Positions 13,273 through 25,479 of a stretch of 64,000 nucleotides of DNA are shown here, one piece after another; position 1 is the stretch's first letter, and each line of letters begins with the position of its first letter. The notes below the pieces were generated by a model. The model was not told the DNA's origin. It saw only the letters and a list, made by a program, of their open reading frames with translations, and did not search any database. The DNA is from Hanleya hanleyi (lineage: Eukaryota; Mollusca; Polyplacophora; Lepidopleurida; Hanleyidae): assembly GCA_036873755.1 (NCBI GenBank), contig JAVTVY010057047.1, positions 62,001-126,000 on the forward strand, written 5' to 3'. Both the position numbers and the translations under genes were made by a program.

Positions 13273-13448
13273 AATAATAAATAGAATATTGCACTGTTGA
13301 GTTTGAATAGCATAAATATTTGTTCTCGTGAAAGGTGGAAGGATAACCCACTCGACGCTTCGCGTCTCGTGGGTTATCCTTCCACCTTTCACTCGAACAA
13401 ATATTTATGCTATTCAAACTCAACAGTGCAATATCCTCTATTTATTGC
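13273..13448. mobile_element. Near-perfect 176-bp palindrome
   Basis: Arms running from 'aataaatagaatattgcac' to 'aacccactcgacgc' are mirrored by 'gcgtctcgtgggtt' to 'gtgcaatatcctctattta', around a 3-base loop at about 13,360. Only a few mismatches occur in ~85-bp arms. It would fold into a long hairpin and is probably a MITE. It lies within the 1.9-kb insertion. Confidence 0.8.
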
Positions 13449-13716
13449 ACTGAGCATCCCATTTGGGACAGAGTACAAAACATATAAAAAGTAGAATAAA
13501 TAAGAAAGTAAACAAACAAGTGCGACGTTTCCGTATCTGCTCCCAGAAATCCACTAGGCCAGAGGTCAGTTTTCGCAGCTAAAGTGAGTTCTGGGGCTAG
13601 ATTGGAGGGAATGTATTCAGAATGTATTCATCCGCGGTGATGCGGTCTGGCAGCGGTTTTGGCGGTGATTCGGTCTCGGGAAAAAGCTTCCGCGGAGAAA
13701 AAGTAGTCCCTAGATA

Positions 13717-14440
13717 AAATGGTCCGATGGGGTCGAGTGAGGTATCAAAGTGAAGCTTATGTGAAGGGGCATCTAATGGGCTGGGTGTGGGGTTGACATA
13801 TCGGCATTCTGCGCATGCGCGGTGGCCCAAGGGTATGGAAATAGACGTTTTGGGATGTAGGGGAGTCCCTAATGGTCCAATGGGGTCGAGTGAGGTATCA
13901 AAGTGAAGCCTATGTGAGGGGGCATCTGATGGGCTGGGTGTGGGGTTGAACTATCGGCATTCTGCGCATGGGCGGTGGCCCAAGGGTATGAAAATAGACG
14001 TTTTGGAGCTAGGGGAGCTACTAATGGTCCAATGGGGTCGAGTGAGGTATCAATGTGAAGCATTCGTGAAGGGGCATCTGATGGACTGGGTGTGGGGTTG
14101 AACTATCGGCATTCTGCGCATGCGTGGTGGCCCAAGGGTATGGAAATAGCCGGGTTGGAGCTAGGGGAGCCCCTAATGGACCAATGGAGTTGTATGAGGT
14201 ATCAAAGTGAAGCATTCGTGAAAGGGCATCTAATGGGCTGGGTGTGGGGTTGAATATCGGCATTCTGCGCATGCGCGGTGGCAAAGGGTATGGAAATAGA
14301 CGTTTTGGAGCTAGGGGAGCCCCTAATGGACCAATGGGGTCGAGTGAGGTATCAAAGTGAAGCATTCGTGAAGGGGCATCTGATGGGTTGGGTGTGCGGT
14401 AGGAATATCATTCTGCGCATGCGCAGACGCAATGCGGAGC
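13717..14440. repeat. Five ~150-bp subterminal repeats with NRF1-type motifs (left arm)
   Basis: Units start near 13,717, 13,871, 14,023, 14,175 and 14,325. Each contains 'ggtcgagtgaggtatcaa', 'gaaggggcatctgatggg', a GCGCATGCGC-type palindrome (some copies mutated) and 'gggtatggaaatagacgtttt'. The unit is homologous to the repeats in both Polinton termini. TGCGCATGCGCA is the established NRF1 consensus; binding here is inferred. The mirror array is at 25,480-26,190. Confidence 0.8.
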
Positions 14441-14600
14441 TCTCGTCCAATCAGAAGCGAGTATTTCAAATCCGTCACAGAGCTCTCGTCCAATCAGAAG
14501 CGAGTATTTTGACCCGGTGCATTATGGGACATATCCAAGATGGCGGCACGTACGTTCAAGATGGCGGCACATCCGGTGTCGAAAACTGGCCATTTTGTCG
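14441..14600. promoter_or_regulatory. CCAAT and YY1-type motif cluster (left arm)
   Basis: CCAATCAGAAGCGAG occurs twice (14,447 and 14,490) and AAGATGGCGGC twice (14,537 and 14,558). These match the established NF-Y and YY1 consensus sequences, as found in TATA-less housekeeping promoters. The cluster is duplicated in mirror image at about 25,325-25,465. No downstream gene is present, so regulatory use is inference. Confidence 0.5.
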
Positions 14601-14749
14601 GGATGTGGTCACCTAGTGTCGAAAACTGGACCCTGTATGGGTCCCGCTAGCCGTTTTGGAGCTAGGGGGAGCCACTAATGGTCCAGTGGAGTTGTATGAG
14701 GTATCCATGTGAAGCCTAGGTGAAGGGGCATCCAGTCATGGGTGGGTGC

Positions 14750-15570
14750 ATGTCAAATTTTTCCTGAAAAAAAAAAAAAACGGAACTCGGACTTTATCGA
14801 AAAATCCGGGAAAATACCTATATGGGGTATGGGGGGTATATAGGTCGCCGGGCTTAACGGGGCTTGCCTATCAATAGAGTTATCTCCCCCTAGTTCCAGG
14901 GTGGGTGTATGTAAAATTTTTCCTGAAAAAATACGGAACACGGACTTTATCCTAAATTACGGGAAAATGCCTATATGGGGTATGGGGGGTATAGGACCAT
15001 CCTGGGAAACCTACTTCTCGACATTTGCGGTATAGGTTGTGGGGTCTCGTTTTCTTAGTCTCGTCAAGACAAACATGATAGGAAGTGTCGCGGAGCGAAA
15101 CGGTGAAATTTTTGAAAAAAGTCACCGAGACCCATATACACCCATACTGGGGTATAGGACCAATGTTTGTCCCCCTGGGATACTGGGGTATAGGACCAAT
15201 GTTTGTCCCCCTGGGAAACCCACTTCTCGACATTTGCGGTAGGGTTGTGGGGTCTCGTTTTCTTAGTCTCGTCAAGACAAACATGATAGGAAGTGTCCCG
15301 GAGCGAATCGGTGAAATTTTTGAAAAAGTTCGAGGAGCCCCATATAGAGCCATATAGTCCCATACTGGGGTATAGGACCAATGTTTGTCCTACTGGGAAA
15401 CCTACTTCTAGACATTTGCGGTAGGGTTGTTTGGATTTATTTTCTTAGTCTCGTCATTTAGAACATGATAGGAAGTGTCCCGGAGCAAAACGGTGAAATT
15501 TTTGAAAAAAGTCACCGAGGCCTGGGTAGGCCCATAGGCCTATACTGCATGGCTATGGGTGTATAGGGCC
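14750..15570. repeat. Second subrepeat zone of the left arm
   Basis: Two copies of a ~150-bp unit with 'cggactttatc' and 'cctatatggggtatggggg' are followed by three copies of a ~190-bp unit with 'cttctcgacatttgcggta', 'gtctcgtcaagacaaacatg' and 'cggtgaaatttttgaaaaa'. The zone is mirrored at about 24,430-25,160. I saw no protein relationship, and the open frames follow the repeat period. Confidence 0.7.
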
Positions 15571-15589
15571 ATACGGGGTGGACATGTTG

Positions 15590-15900
15590 GAGTCTAGGTG
15601 AGTCCCTAATGGTCCAATGGGGTCGAGTGAGGTCTTATTTTGAAGCTCTCGTGGAGGAGCACTTGACTACACTAATGGTTCGTCCGTGTTCAATAGTCTG
15701 CGCATGCGCAGCCTGGCCCGTAGTATAGAAAGCAGACATTTTTTGGGGTATGTGGGTGTGTGTTTGGGGTAGAGATGTACCGCTATGGGTCCGAATGGGT
15801 CGTGGAAGGTGTCAAAGTGAAGCTTGTGTGGGGTAGAGTCAGAATGGTGTGTTTTTAAGTGCAAGTCGCGTCAATCTGCGCATGCGCAGTTGGTTGTAGT
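15590..15900. repeat. NRF1-motif repeats, divergent type (left arm)
   Basis: Two diverged units, each with TGCGCATGCGCA (about 15,702 and 15,880), joined to 'gtgtgtttggggtagagatg'. This variant also occurs at the inner edge of the Polinton termini (39,820-39,930 and 49,540-49,620), so it links the two elements. Confidence 0.65.
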
Positions 15901-16835
15901 AAGTAAAGTGGCCATTTTGGGGCAGTGAAGGAAGGTATTTGGGGTCGAGATGGACCATCCTTGGTCCGAATGCGTCCTGGGAGGTGTCATTTTGTAGTTC
16001 TCGGGGTGTACATTCCGATTTGAGGGATATTCCCGTCATCTGTGACGTCATCCATGACGTCATCAGTAGGAGTAGTAGCCAAAGTGCGCATTTTGGGGCA
16101 GTACAGGAAGGTATTTGGTGTAGATAGGGACCATCCCTGGTCCGATTGTGTCGTGGGAGGTGTCATTTTGTAGCTCTCGGGGTGTAGACCCCGATTTGAG
16201 GGATGTTCGCGTCATCTGTGACGCCATCGGTGACGTCATCAGTACGAGTAGTAGCGAAAGTGAGCATTTTGGGGCAGTGCAGGAAGGTATTTTGGGTAGA
16301 GAGGGGCCATTCTCAGTCCGAATTCGTCGTGGGATGTGTCATCTTGTAGTTCTCGGGGTGCAAACCCCGATTTGAGGGCTGTCCACAGCATCTGTGACGT
16401 CATTGGTGACGTCATCAGTAGGAGTAGTAGCGAAAGTGAGCCTTTTGGGGCAGTGAAGGAAGGTATTTGGGGTAGAGATGGACCACTATTGGTCCGAATG
16501 TGTCATGGGAGGTGTCATGTTGTAGCTCTTGGGGTGTAGACCCCGATTTGAGGCATGTTCGCGTCATCTGTGACGTCATCGGTGACGTCATCAGTAGGAG
16601 TAGTAGCCAAACAGAGCATTTTGGGGCAATGAAATAAGGTATTTGGTGTAGAGATGGACCATCCTTGGTCAGAATGCGTCCTGTGGGGTGTCATCTTGTA
16701 GCCTTCGGGGTGGAGATCACGATTTGGGGGAAGTCCACAGCATCTGTGACGTCATTGGTGACGAAATCAGTACAAGTAGTAGCGAAAGTTAGCATTTTGG
16801 GGCAGTGAAGGAAGGTATTTGGTGTAGAGATAGAC
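15900..16835. repeat. Five ~185-bp repeats with paired CRE motifs (left arm)
   Basis: Each unit has 'ggaccatccttggtccgaat', 'tgtcattttgtag', 'ctcggggtg' and a pair of TGACGTCA palindromes about 12 bp apart, for example 16,043 and 16,055. Some copies have one site mutated. TGACGTCA is the established CREB/ATF site. Each unit also contains 'cattttggggcagtg'. The mirror array is at 23,140-24,030. Confidence 0.75.
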
Positions 16836-16837
16836 CA

Positions 16838-19836
16838 TCCATATCTGTCATGCATTATACCAAATCTGTGCTGTATTATACCATATCTGCCCTGAATTAT
16901 ACCATATCTGTGCTGTATTATACCATATCTGTCCTGTGTTATACAATATCTGTCTGTATTATACCAAGTCTGTCCTGTATTGTACAATATTTGTCCTCTA
17001 TTATACCATATATGTCCTGTATTATACCATATCTGTCCTGTATTATACAGTATCTGTCCTTTATTATACCAAATATGTGCTGTATTATAGCATATCTATA
17101 CTGTATTGTACCATATGTCCTGTATTTTACAATATATGTTCTGTATTATACAATATTTGCCCTCTATTATACCATATCTGTGCTGTATTACACCATATGT
17201 GATGTATTATACAATATATGTCCTGTATTATACCATATTTGTGCTGTATTGTATGATATATGTCCTGTGTTACACCATATCTGTGCTGTATTTTACAGTA
17301 TGTCCTGTATTGTACCATATATGACCTGTATTATACCATATCTGTCCTGTATTATACAATGTTTGTCCTCTAATATACCATATCTGAGATGCATTATACC
17401 ATATATCTGTGCTGTATTATACCATATCTGTCCTGCATTATACCAAATATGTGCGGTATTATACCATATCTGTGCTGTATTATCCCGTGTCTGTACTGTA
17501 TTATACAGTATCTGTCCTGTATTGTACCATATATGTCCTGTATTATACCATATCTGTCTTATATTATACAATGTTTGTCCTCTATTGTATCATATCTGTC
17601 ATGCATTATACCATATATATGTGCTGTATTATACCATATCTGTCCTGCATTTTACCAAATCTGTGCTGTACTATACCATATCTGTCCTGAATTATAACAT
17701 ATCTGTGCTTTATTATACAATATCTGTCGTGCATTATACCAAATCTGTGCTGTATTATACCATATCTGTCTTGAATTATACCATATCTGTGCTGTATTAT
17801 ACCATATCTGTTCTGTGTTATACAATATTCGTTCTGTATTTTACCAAATCTATCCTGTATGGTACCATGTTTGTCCTCTATTATACAATATAAGTTCTGT
17901 ATTATACAAAATCTGTGCTGTATTATACAGTATATGTCCTGTATTATATAAAATCTGTGCAGTATTATACAATATTTGCCCTCTATTATACTATATCTGT
18001 GCTGTATTATACCATATGTGATGTATTATACAATATCTGTCCTGTATTATACCATATCTGTGCTGTATTGTATCATATATGTCCTGTGTTATACCATATC
18101 TGTGCTGTATTTTACAGTATCTATCCTGTATTGTACCATATATGATCTGTATTATACCATATCTGTCCTGTATTATACAATGTTTGTCCTCTAATATACC
18201 ATATCTGAGATGCATTATACCTAATATCTGTGCTGTATTATACCATATCTCTCCTGCATTATACCAAATATGTGCGGTATTATACCATATCTGTGCTGTA
18301 TTATACCATATCTGTGATGTATTATGCCATATCTGTGCTGTATTGTATCATATATGTCCTGTGTTGTACCATATCTGTGCTGTATTATACAGTATCTGTC
18401 CTGTATTATGCCATATCCGTCATTCAATATACCACATATGTGCTGTATTATCCCGTGTCTGTACTGTATTATACAGTATCTGTCCTGTATTGTACCATAT
18501 ATGTCCTGTATTATACCATATCTGTCTTGTATTATACAATGTTTGTCCTCTATTATATCATATCTGTCATGCATTATACCATATATATATGTGCTGTATT
18601 ATACCATATCTGCCCTGCATTATACCAAATCTGTGCTGTATTATACCATATCTGTCTTGAATTATACCATATCTGTGCTGTATTATACCATATCTGTTCT
18701 GTGTTATACAATATCCGTTCTGTGTTTTACCAAATCTATCCTGTATGGTACCATGTTTGTCCTCTATTATACAATATAAGTTCTGTATTACACAAAATCT
18801 GTGCTGTATTATACAGTGTATGTCCTGTATTATATAAAATCTGTGCAGTATTATACAATATTTGCCCTCTATTATACCATATCTGTGCTGTATTATAGCA
18901 TATGTGATGTATTATACAATATCTGTCCTGTATTATACCATATCTGTGCTGTATTGTATCATATATGTCCTGTGTTATACCATATCTGTGCTGTATTTTA
19001 CAGTATCTATCCTGTATTGTACCATATATGATCTGTATTATACCATATCTGTCCTGTATTATACAATGTTTGTCCTCTAATATACCATATCTGAGATGCA
19101 TTATACCTAAAATCTGTGCTGTATTATACCATATCTGTCCTGCATTATACCAAATATGTGCGGTATTATACCATATCTGTGCTGTATTATACCATATCTG
19201 TGATGTATTATGCCATATCTGTGCTGTATTGTATCATATATGTCCTGTGTTGTACCATATCTGTGCTGTATTATAGAGTATCTGTCCTGTATTATGCCAT
19301 ATCCGTCATTCAATATACCATATATGTGCTGTATTATCCCGTGTCTGTACTGTATTATACAGTATCTGTCCTGTATTGTACCATATATGTCCTGTATTAT
19401 ACCATATCTGTCTTGTATTATACTATGTTTGTCCTCTATTATATCATATCTGTCATGCATTATACCATATATATATGTGCTGTATTATACCATATCTGCC
19501 CTGCATTATACCAAATCTGTGCTGTACTATACCATATCTGTCCTGAATTATAACATATCTGTGCTGTATTATACAATATCTGTCGTGCATTATACCAAAT
19601 CTGGGCTGTATTATACCATACCTGTCTTGAATTATACCATATCTGTGCTGTATTATACCATATCTGTTCTGTGTTATACCACATCTGTTCTGTATTTTAC
19701 CAAATCTATCCTGTATGGTACCATGTTTGTCCTCTATTATACAATATAAGTTCTGTATTATACAAAATCTGTGCTGTATTATACAGTATATGTCCTGTAT
19801 TATATAAAATCTGTGTAGTATTATACCATATCTGTC
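16838..19836. repeat. 21-bp AT-rich satellite, left arm (~3 kb)
   Basis: The basic unit is 21 bp, such as ctgtattataccatatctgtc, repeated about 140 times with substitutions. A higher-order period is visible: the 'tttgccctctattat' block recurs at about 17,157, 17,976 and 18,862. Because 21 is a multiple of three and the unit lacks stops in several frames on both strands, it yields long spurious reading frames with a 7-residue period (VLYYTIS, CIIPYLS, CPVLYHI). Confidence 0.9.
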
Positions 19837-19913
19837 CAGAGCTGACCCCCGGCGCGCGCGATGTAAAGGTTTCCATCGCGGTGGAAACCTTTGCGCGCCG
19901 GGGGTAAGCTCTG
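19837..19913. repeat. Nested GC-rich hairpin at the symmetry centre
   Basis: CAGAGCT and ACCCCCGGCGCGC pair with GCGCGCCGGGGGT and AGCTCTG with one mismatch. A second perfect stem inside, AAAGGTTTCCA / TGGAAACCTTT, closes a 6-base loop. It is far GC-richer than the surrounding satellite. Confidence 0.8.
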
Positions 19914-20066
19914 AGCTCCACAGGCTTTGAGCTCCAAGAGCTCTGATCCAAGAAACACACTCGCAAGCACACCCATACACACACACACACACAGAGGCAT
20001 ACATACACACACACATACACACGCTGCGCATGCCTGCGATGACGTCATTTCCGAGCTCTGAGCTCC
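19837..20066. other. Centre of the giant palindrome (unique spacer)
   Basis: A 230-bp segment separates the satellite arms. It holds a nested hairpin (19,837-19,913), several GAGCTC sites, a CA-rich microsatellite (about 19,950-20,025), half an NRF1-type motif (TGCGCATGC at about 20,026) and a CRE palindrome TGACGTCA at 20,040-20,047. No frame is credible. Confidence 0.75.
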
Positions 20067-23000
20067 GGTATAACACAGCACAGATATGGTATAATAGAGG
20101 GCAAAAATTGTATAATACAGAACATATGTTGTATAATACAGGACATGTATGGTACAATACAGGACAGATATGGTATAATACTACACAGATTTTATATAAT
20201 ACAGGACATATACTGTATAATACAACACAAATTTTGTATAATACAGAACTTATATTGTATAATAGAGGACAAACATGGTACCATACAGGATAGATTTGGT
20301 AAAATACAGAACAGATATGGTATAACACAGAACAGATATGGTATAATACAGCAAGGATATGGTATAATTCAAGACAGGTATGGTATAATACAGCCCAGAT
20401 TTGGTATAATGCAGGACAGATATTGTATATTACAGCACAGATATGTTATAATTCAGGACAGATATGGTATAGTACAGCACAGATTTGGTATAATGCAGGG
20501 CAGATATGGTATAATGCAGGGCAGATATGGTATAATACAGCACATATATATGGTATAATGCATGACAGATATGATATAATAGAGGACAAACATTGTATAA
20601 TACAAGACAGATATGGTATAATACAGGACATATATGGTACAATACAGGACAGATACTGTATAATACAGTACAGACACGGGATAATACAGCACATATATGG
20701 TATATTGAATGACGGATATGGCATAATACAGGACATATACTGTATAATACAGCGCAGATATGGTACAACACAGGACATATATGATACAATACAGCACAGA
20801 TATGGCATAATACATCACAGATATGGTATAATACAGCACAGATATGGTATAATACCGCACATATTTGGTATAATGCAGGACAGATATGGAATAATACAGC
20901 ACAGATATTAGGTATAATGCATCTCAGATATGGTATATTAGAGGACAAACATTGTATAACACAGGACATATATGGTATAATACAGGTCATATATGGTACA
21001 ATACAGGACAGATGCTGTAAAATACAGCACAGATATGGTATAACACAGGACATATATGATACAATACAGCACAGATATGGTATAATACAGGACAGATATT
21101 GTATAATACATCACAAATGGTATAATACAACACAGATATGGTATAATAGAAGGCAAATATTGTATAATACTGCACAGATTTTATATAATACAGGACATAT
21201 ACTGTATAATACAGCACAGATTTTGTATAATACAGAACTTATATTGTATAATAGAGGACAAACATGGTACCATACAGGATAGATTTGGTAGAATACAGAA
21301 CGGATATTGTATAACACAGAACAGATATGATATAATACAGCACAGATATGGTAGAATTCAAGACAGATATGGTATAATACAGCACAGATTTGGTATAATG
21401 CACGACAGATATTGTATAATAAAGCACAGATATGGTATAACACAGGACATATATCATACAATACAGCACAGATATGGTATAATACAGGACATATATTGTA
21501 TAATACAGCACATATGGTATAATACAGCACAGATATGGTATAATAGAGGGCAAATATTGTATAATACAGAACATATATTGTAAAATACAGGACATATGGT
21601 ACAATACAGTATAGATATGCTATAATACAGCACAGATTTGGTATAATAAAGGACAGATACTGTATAATACAGGACATATTTGGTATAATGCAGGACAGAT
21701 ATGGTATAATACAGCACAGATATATGGTATAATGCATCTCAGCTATGGTATATTAGAGGACAAACATTGTATAATACAGGACAGATATGGTATAATACAG
21801 GTCATATATGGTACAATACAGGCCAGATACTGTAAAATACAGCACAGATATGGTATAACACAGTACATATATGATACAATACAGCACAGATATGATATAA
21901 TACAGGACAGATATTGTATAATACATCACATATGGTATAATACAGCACAGATATGGTATAATAGAGGGCAAATATTGTATAATACTGCACAGATTTTATA
22001 TAATACAGAACATATACTGTATAATACAGCACAGATTTTGTATAATACAGAACTTATATTGTATAATAGAGGACAAACATGGTACCATACAGGATAGATT
22101 TGGTAAAATACAGAACGGATATTGTATAACACAGAACAGATATGGTATAATACAGCACAGATATGGTATAATTCAAGACAGATATGGTATAATACAGCAC
22201 AGATTTGGTATAATGCACGACAGATATTGTATAATAAAGCACAGATATGTTATAATTCAGGACAGATATGGTACAGTACAGCACAGATTTGGTATAATAC
22301 AGGACAGATATGGTATAATACAGCACATATATATGGTATAATGCATGACAGATATGATACAATAGAGGACAAACATTGTATAATATAAGACAGATATGGT
22401 ATAATACAGGACATGTATGGTACAATACTGGACAGATACTGTATAATACAGTACAGACACGGGATAATACAGCACAGATATGGTATAATACCGCACATAT
22501 TTGGTATAATGCAGGACAGATATGGTATAATACAGCACAGATATATGGAATAATGCATCTCAGATATGGTATATTAGAGGACAAACATTGTATAATACAG
22601 GACAGATATCTGTATTGTACCATATATGACCTGTATTACAGGTCATATATGGTACAATACAGGACATACTGTAAAATACAGCACAGATATGGTATAACAC
22701 AGGACATATATCATACAATACAGCACAGATATGGTATAATACAGGACATATATTGTATAATACATCACATATGGTATAATACAGCACAGATATGGTATAA
22801 TAGAGGGCAAATATTGTATAATACAGAACATATATTGTAAAATACAGGACATATGGTACAATACAGTATAGATATGCTATAATACAGCACAGATTTGGTA
22901 TAATAAAGGACAGATACTGTATAATACAGGACAGATTTGGTATAATACAAGACATATATGGTATAATAGAGGACAAATATTGTACAATACAGGGCAGACT

Positions 23001-23128
23001 TGGTATAATACAGACAGATATTGTATAACACAGGACAGATATGGTATAATACAGCACAGATATGGTATAATTCAGGACAGATATGGTATAATACAGCACA
23101 GATTTGGTATAATGCATGACAGATATGG
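20067..23128. repeat. 21-bp AT-rich satellite, right arm (~3.1 kb)
   Basis: Mirror image of 16,838-19,836, unit gacagatatggtataatacag. Small unit gains and losses distinguish it from the left arm; the block at 22,605-22,650 contains a local inverted duplication. The reading frames here are artefacts of the 21-bp period. Confidence 0.9.
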
Positions 23129-23139
23129 ATGGTCTATCT

Positions 23140-24030
23140 CTACACCAAATACCTTCCTTCACTGCCCCAAAATGCTAACTTTCGCTACTACTTGTACTGA
23201 TTTCGTCACCAATGACGTCACAGATGAACTTCCCCCAAATCGTGATCTCCACCCCGAAGGATGCAAGATGACACCCCACAGGACGCATTCTGACGAAGGA
23301 TGGTCCATCTCTACACCAAATACCTTATTTCATTGCCCCAAAATGCTCTGTTTGGCTACTACTCCTACTGATGACGTCACCGATGACGCGAACATGCCTC
23401 AAATCGGGGTCTACATCCCAAGAGCTACAACATGACACCTCCCATGACACATTCGGACCAATAGTGGTACATCTCTACCCCAAATACCTTCCTTCACTGC
23501 CCTAAAAGGCTCACTTTCGCTACTACTCCTACTGATGACGTCACTAATGACGTCACAGATGCTGTGGACAGCCCTCAAACCGGGGTTTGCACCCCGAGAA
23601 CTACAAGATGACACCTCCCACGACGAATTCGGACTGAGAATGGCCCCTCTCTACCCAAAATACCTTCCTGCACTACCCCAAAATGCTCACTTTCGCTACT
23701 ACTCGTACTGATGACGTCACCGATGGCGTCACAAATGACGCGATCATCCCTCAAATCAGGGTCTACACCCCGAGAGCTACAAAATGACACCTCCCACGAC
23801 ACAATCGGACCAGGGATGGTCCCTCTCTACACCAAATACCTTCCTGTACTGCCCCAAAATGCGCACTTTGGCTACTACTCCTACTGATGACGTCATCGAT
23901 GACGTAACAGATGACGGGAACATCCCTCAAATCGGAATGTACACCCCGAGAACTACAAAATGACACCTCCCAGGACGCATTCGGACCAAGGATGGTCCAT
24001 CTCGACCCCAAATACCTTCCTTCACTGCCC
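23140..24030. repeat. CRE-motif repeats, right arm
   Basis: Reverse-complement counterpart of 15,900-16,835, with the same order of units and the same individual sequence quirks. Where I compared them, arm-to-arm identity is clearly higher than unit-to-unit identity within one arm. Confidence 0.75.
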
Positions 24031-24429
24031 CAAAATGGCCACTTTACTTATTACAACCAACTGCGCATGCGCAGATTGACGCGACTTGCACTTAAAAACA
24101 CACCATTCTGACTCTACCCCACACAAGCTTCACTTTGACACCTTCCACGACCCATTCGGACCCATAGCGGTGCATCTCTACCCCAAACACACACCCACAT
24201 ACCCCCAAAAATGCCTGCTTTCTATACTACGGGCCAGGCTGCGCATGCGCAGGCTATTGAACACGGACGAAGCATTAGTGTAGTCAAGTGCTCCTCCACG
24301 AGAGCTTCAAAATAAGACCTCACTCGACCCCATTGGACCATTAGGGACTCACCTAGACTCCAACATGTCCACCCCGTATGGCCCTATACATCCATAGCCA
24401 TGCAGTATAGGCCTATGGGCCTACCCAGG

Positions 24430-25160
24430 CCTCCGTGACTTTTTTCAAAAATTTCACCGTTTTGCTCCGGGACACTTCCTATCATGTTCTAAATGACGAG
24501 ACTAAGAAAATAAATCCAAACAACCCTACCGCAAATGTCTAGAATAGGTTTCCCAGTAGGATAAACATTGGTCCTATACCCCAGTATGGGACTATATGGG
24601 GCTCCTCGAAGTCCTTTTTCAAAAATTTCACCGATTCGCTCCGGGACACTTCCTATCATGTTTGTCTTGACGAGACTAAGAAAACGAGACCCCACAACCC
24701 TACCGCAAATGTCGAGAAGTGGGTTTCCCAGGGGGACAAACATTGGTCCTATACCAGTGGTCTATATGGGACTCCTATACTTTTCAGTACTTTCACCGTT
24801 TTGCCTCATGACAATTTCTACTGTATGTTTGTCTTGACGAGACTAACAAAACCAGACCCCACAACCTATACCGCAAATATCGAGAAGTCGGTTTCCCAGG
24901 ATGGTCCTATACCCCCATACCCCATATAGGCATTTTCCCATAATTTAGAATAATGTCCGTGTTCCGTATTTTTTCAGGAAAATTTTTACATACACCCACC
25001 CTGGAACTAGGGGGAGATAACTCTATTGATAGGCAAGCCCCGTTAAGCCCGGCGACATATATACCCCCCATACCCCATATAGGCATTTTCGCGGACTTTT
25101 CGATAAAGTCCGTGTTCCGGGTTTTTTTTTCAGGAAAATTTTTACATGCACCTACCCATG
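24430..25160. repeat. Second subrepeat zone, right arm
   Basis: Mirror of 14,750-15,570. One of the 190-bp units is partly replaced or diverged around 24,750-24,830, so this arm differs from the left by more than point changes here. Confidence 0.65.
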
Positions 25161-25309
25161 ACTGGATGCCCCTTCACCTAGGCTTCACATGGATACCTCA
25201 TACAACTCCATTGGACCATTAGTGGCTCCCCAAGCTCCAAAACGGCTAGCGGGACCCATACAGGGTCCAGTTTTCGACACTAGGTGACCACATCCCGACG
25301 AAATGGCCA

Positions 25310-25470
25310 GTTTTCGACACCGGATGTGCCGCCATCTTGAACATACGTGCCGCCATCTTGGATATGGCCCATAATGCACCGGGTCAAACTACTCGCTTCT
25401 GATTGGCTGACAGCTCTGTGACGAATTTGAAATACTCGCTTCTGATTGGACGAGAGCTCCGCATTGCGTC
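25310..25470. promoter_or_regulatory. CCAAT and YY1-type motif cluster (right arm)
   Basis: GCCGCCATCTT occurs twice (about 25,328 and 25,349) and CTTCTGATTGG twice, the reverse complements of the motifs at 14,447-14,568. They lie in the mirrored position of the right arm. Confidence 0.5.
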
Positions 25471-25479
25471 TGCGCATGC

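Noticed and set aside
16838..23128. CRISPR-like array
   Set aside because: The units are contiguous with no unique spacers, and the host is a eukaryote.
16805..23162. Dozens of long reading frames (up to 362 codons) rich in Tyr, Ile and Cys on both strands
   Set aside because: They follow the 21-bp satellite period in every frame and show no domain or codon bias independent of the repeat.
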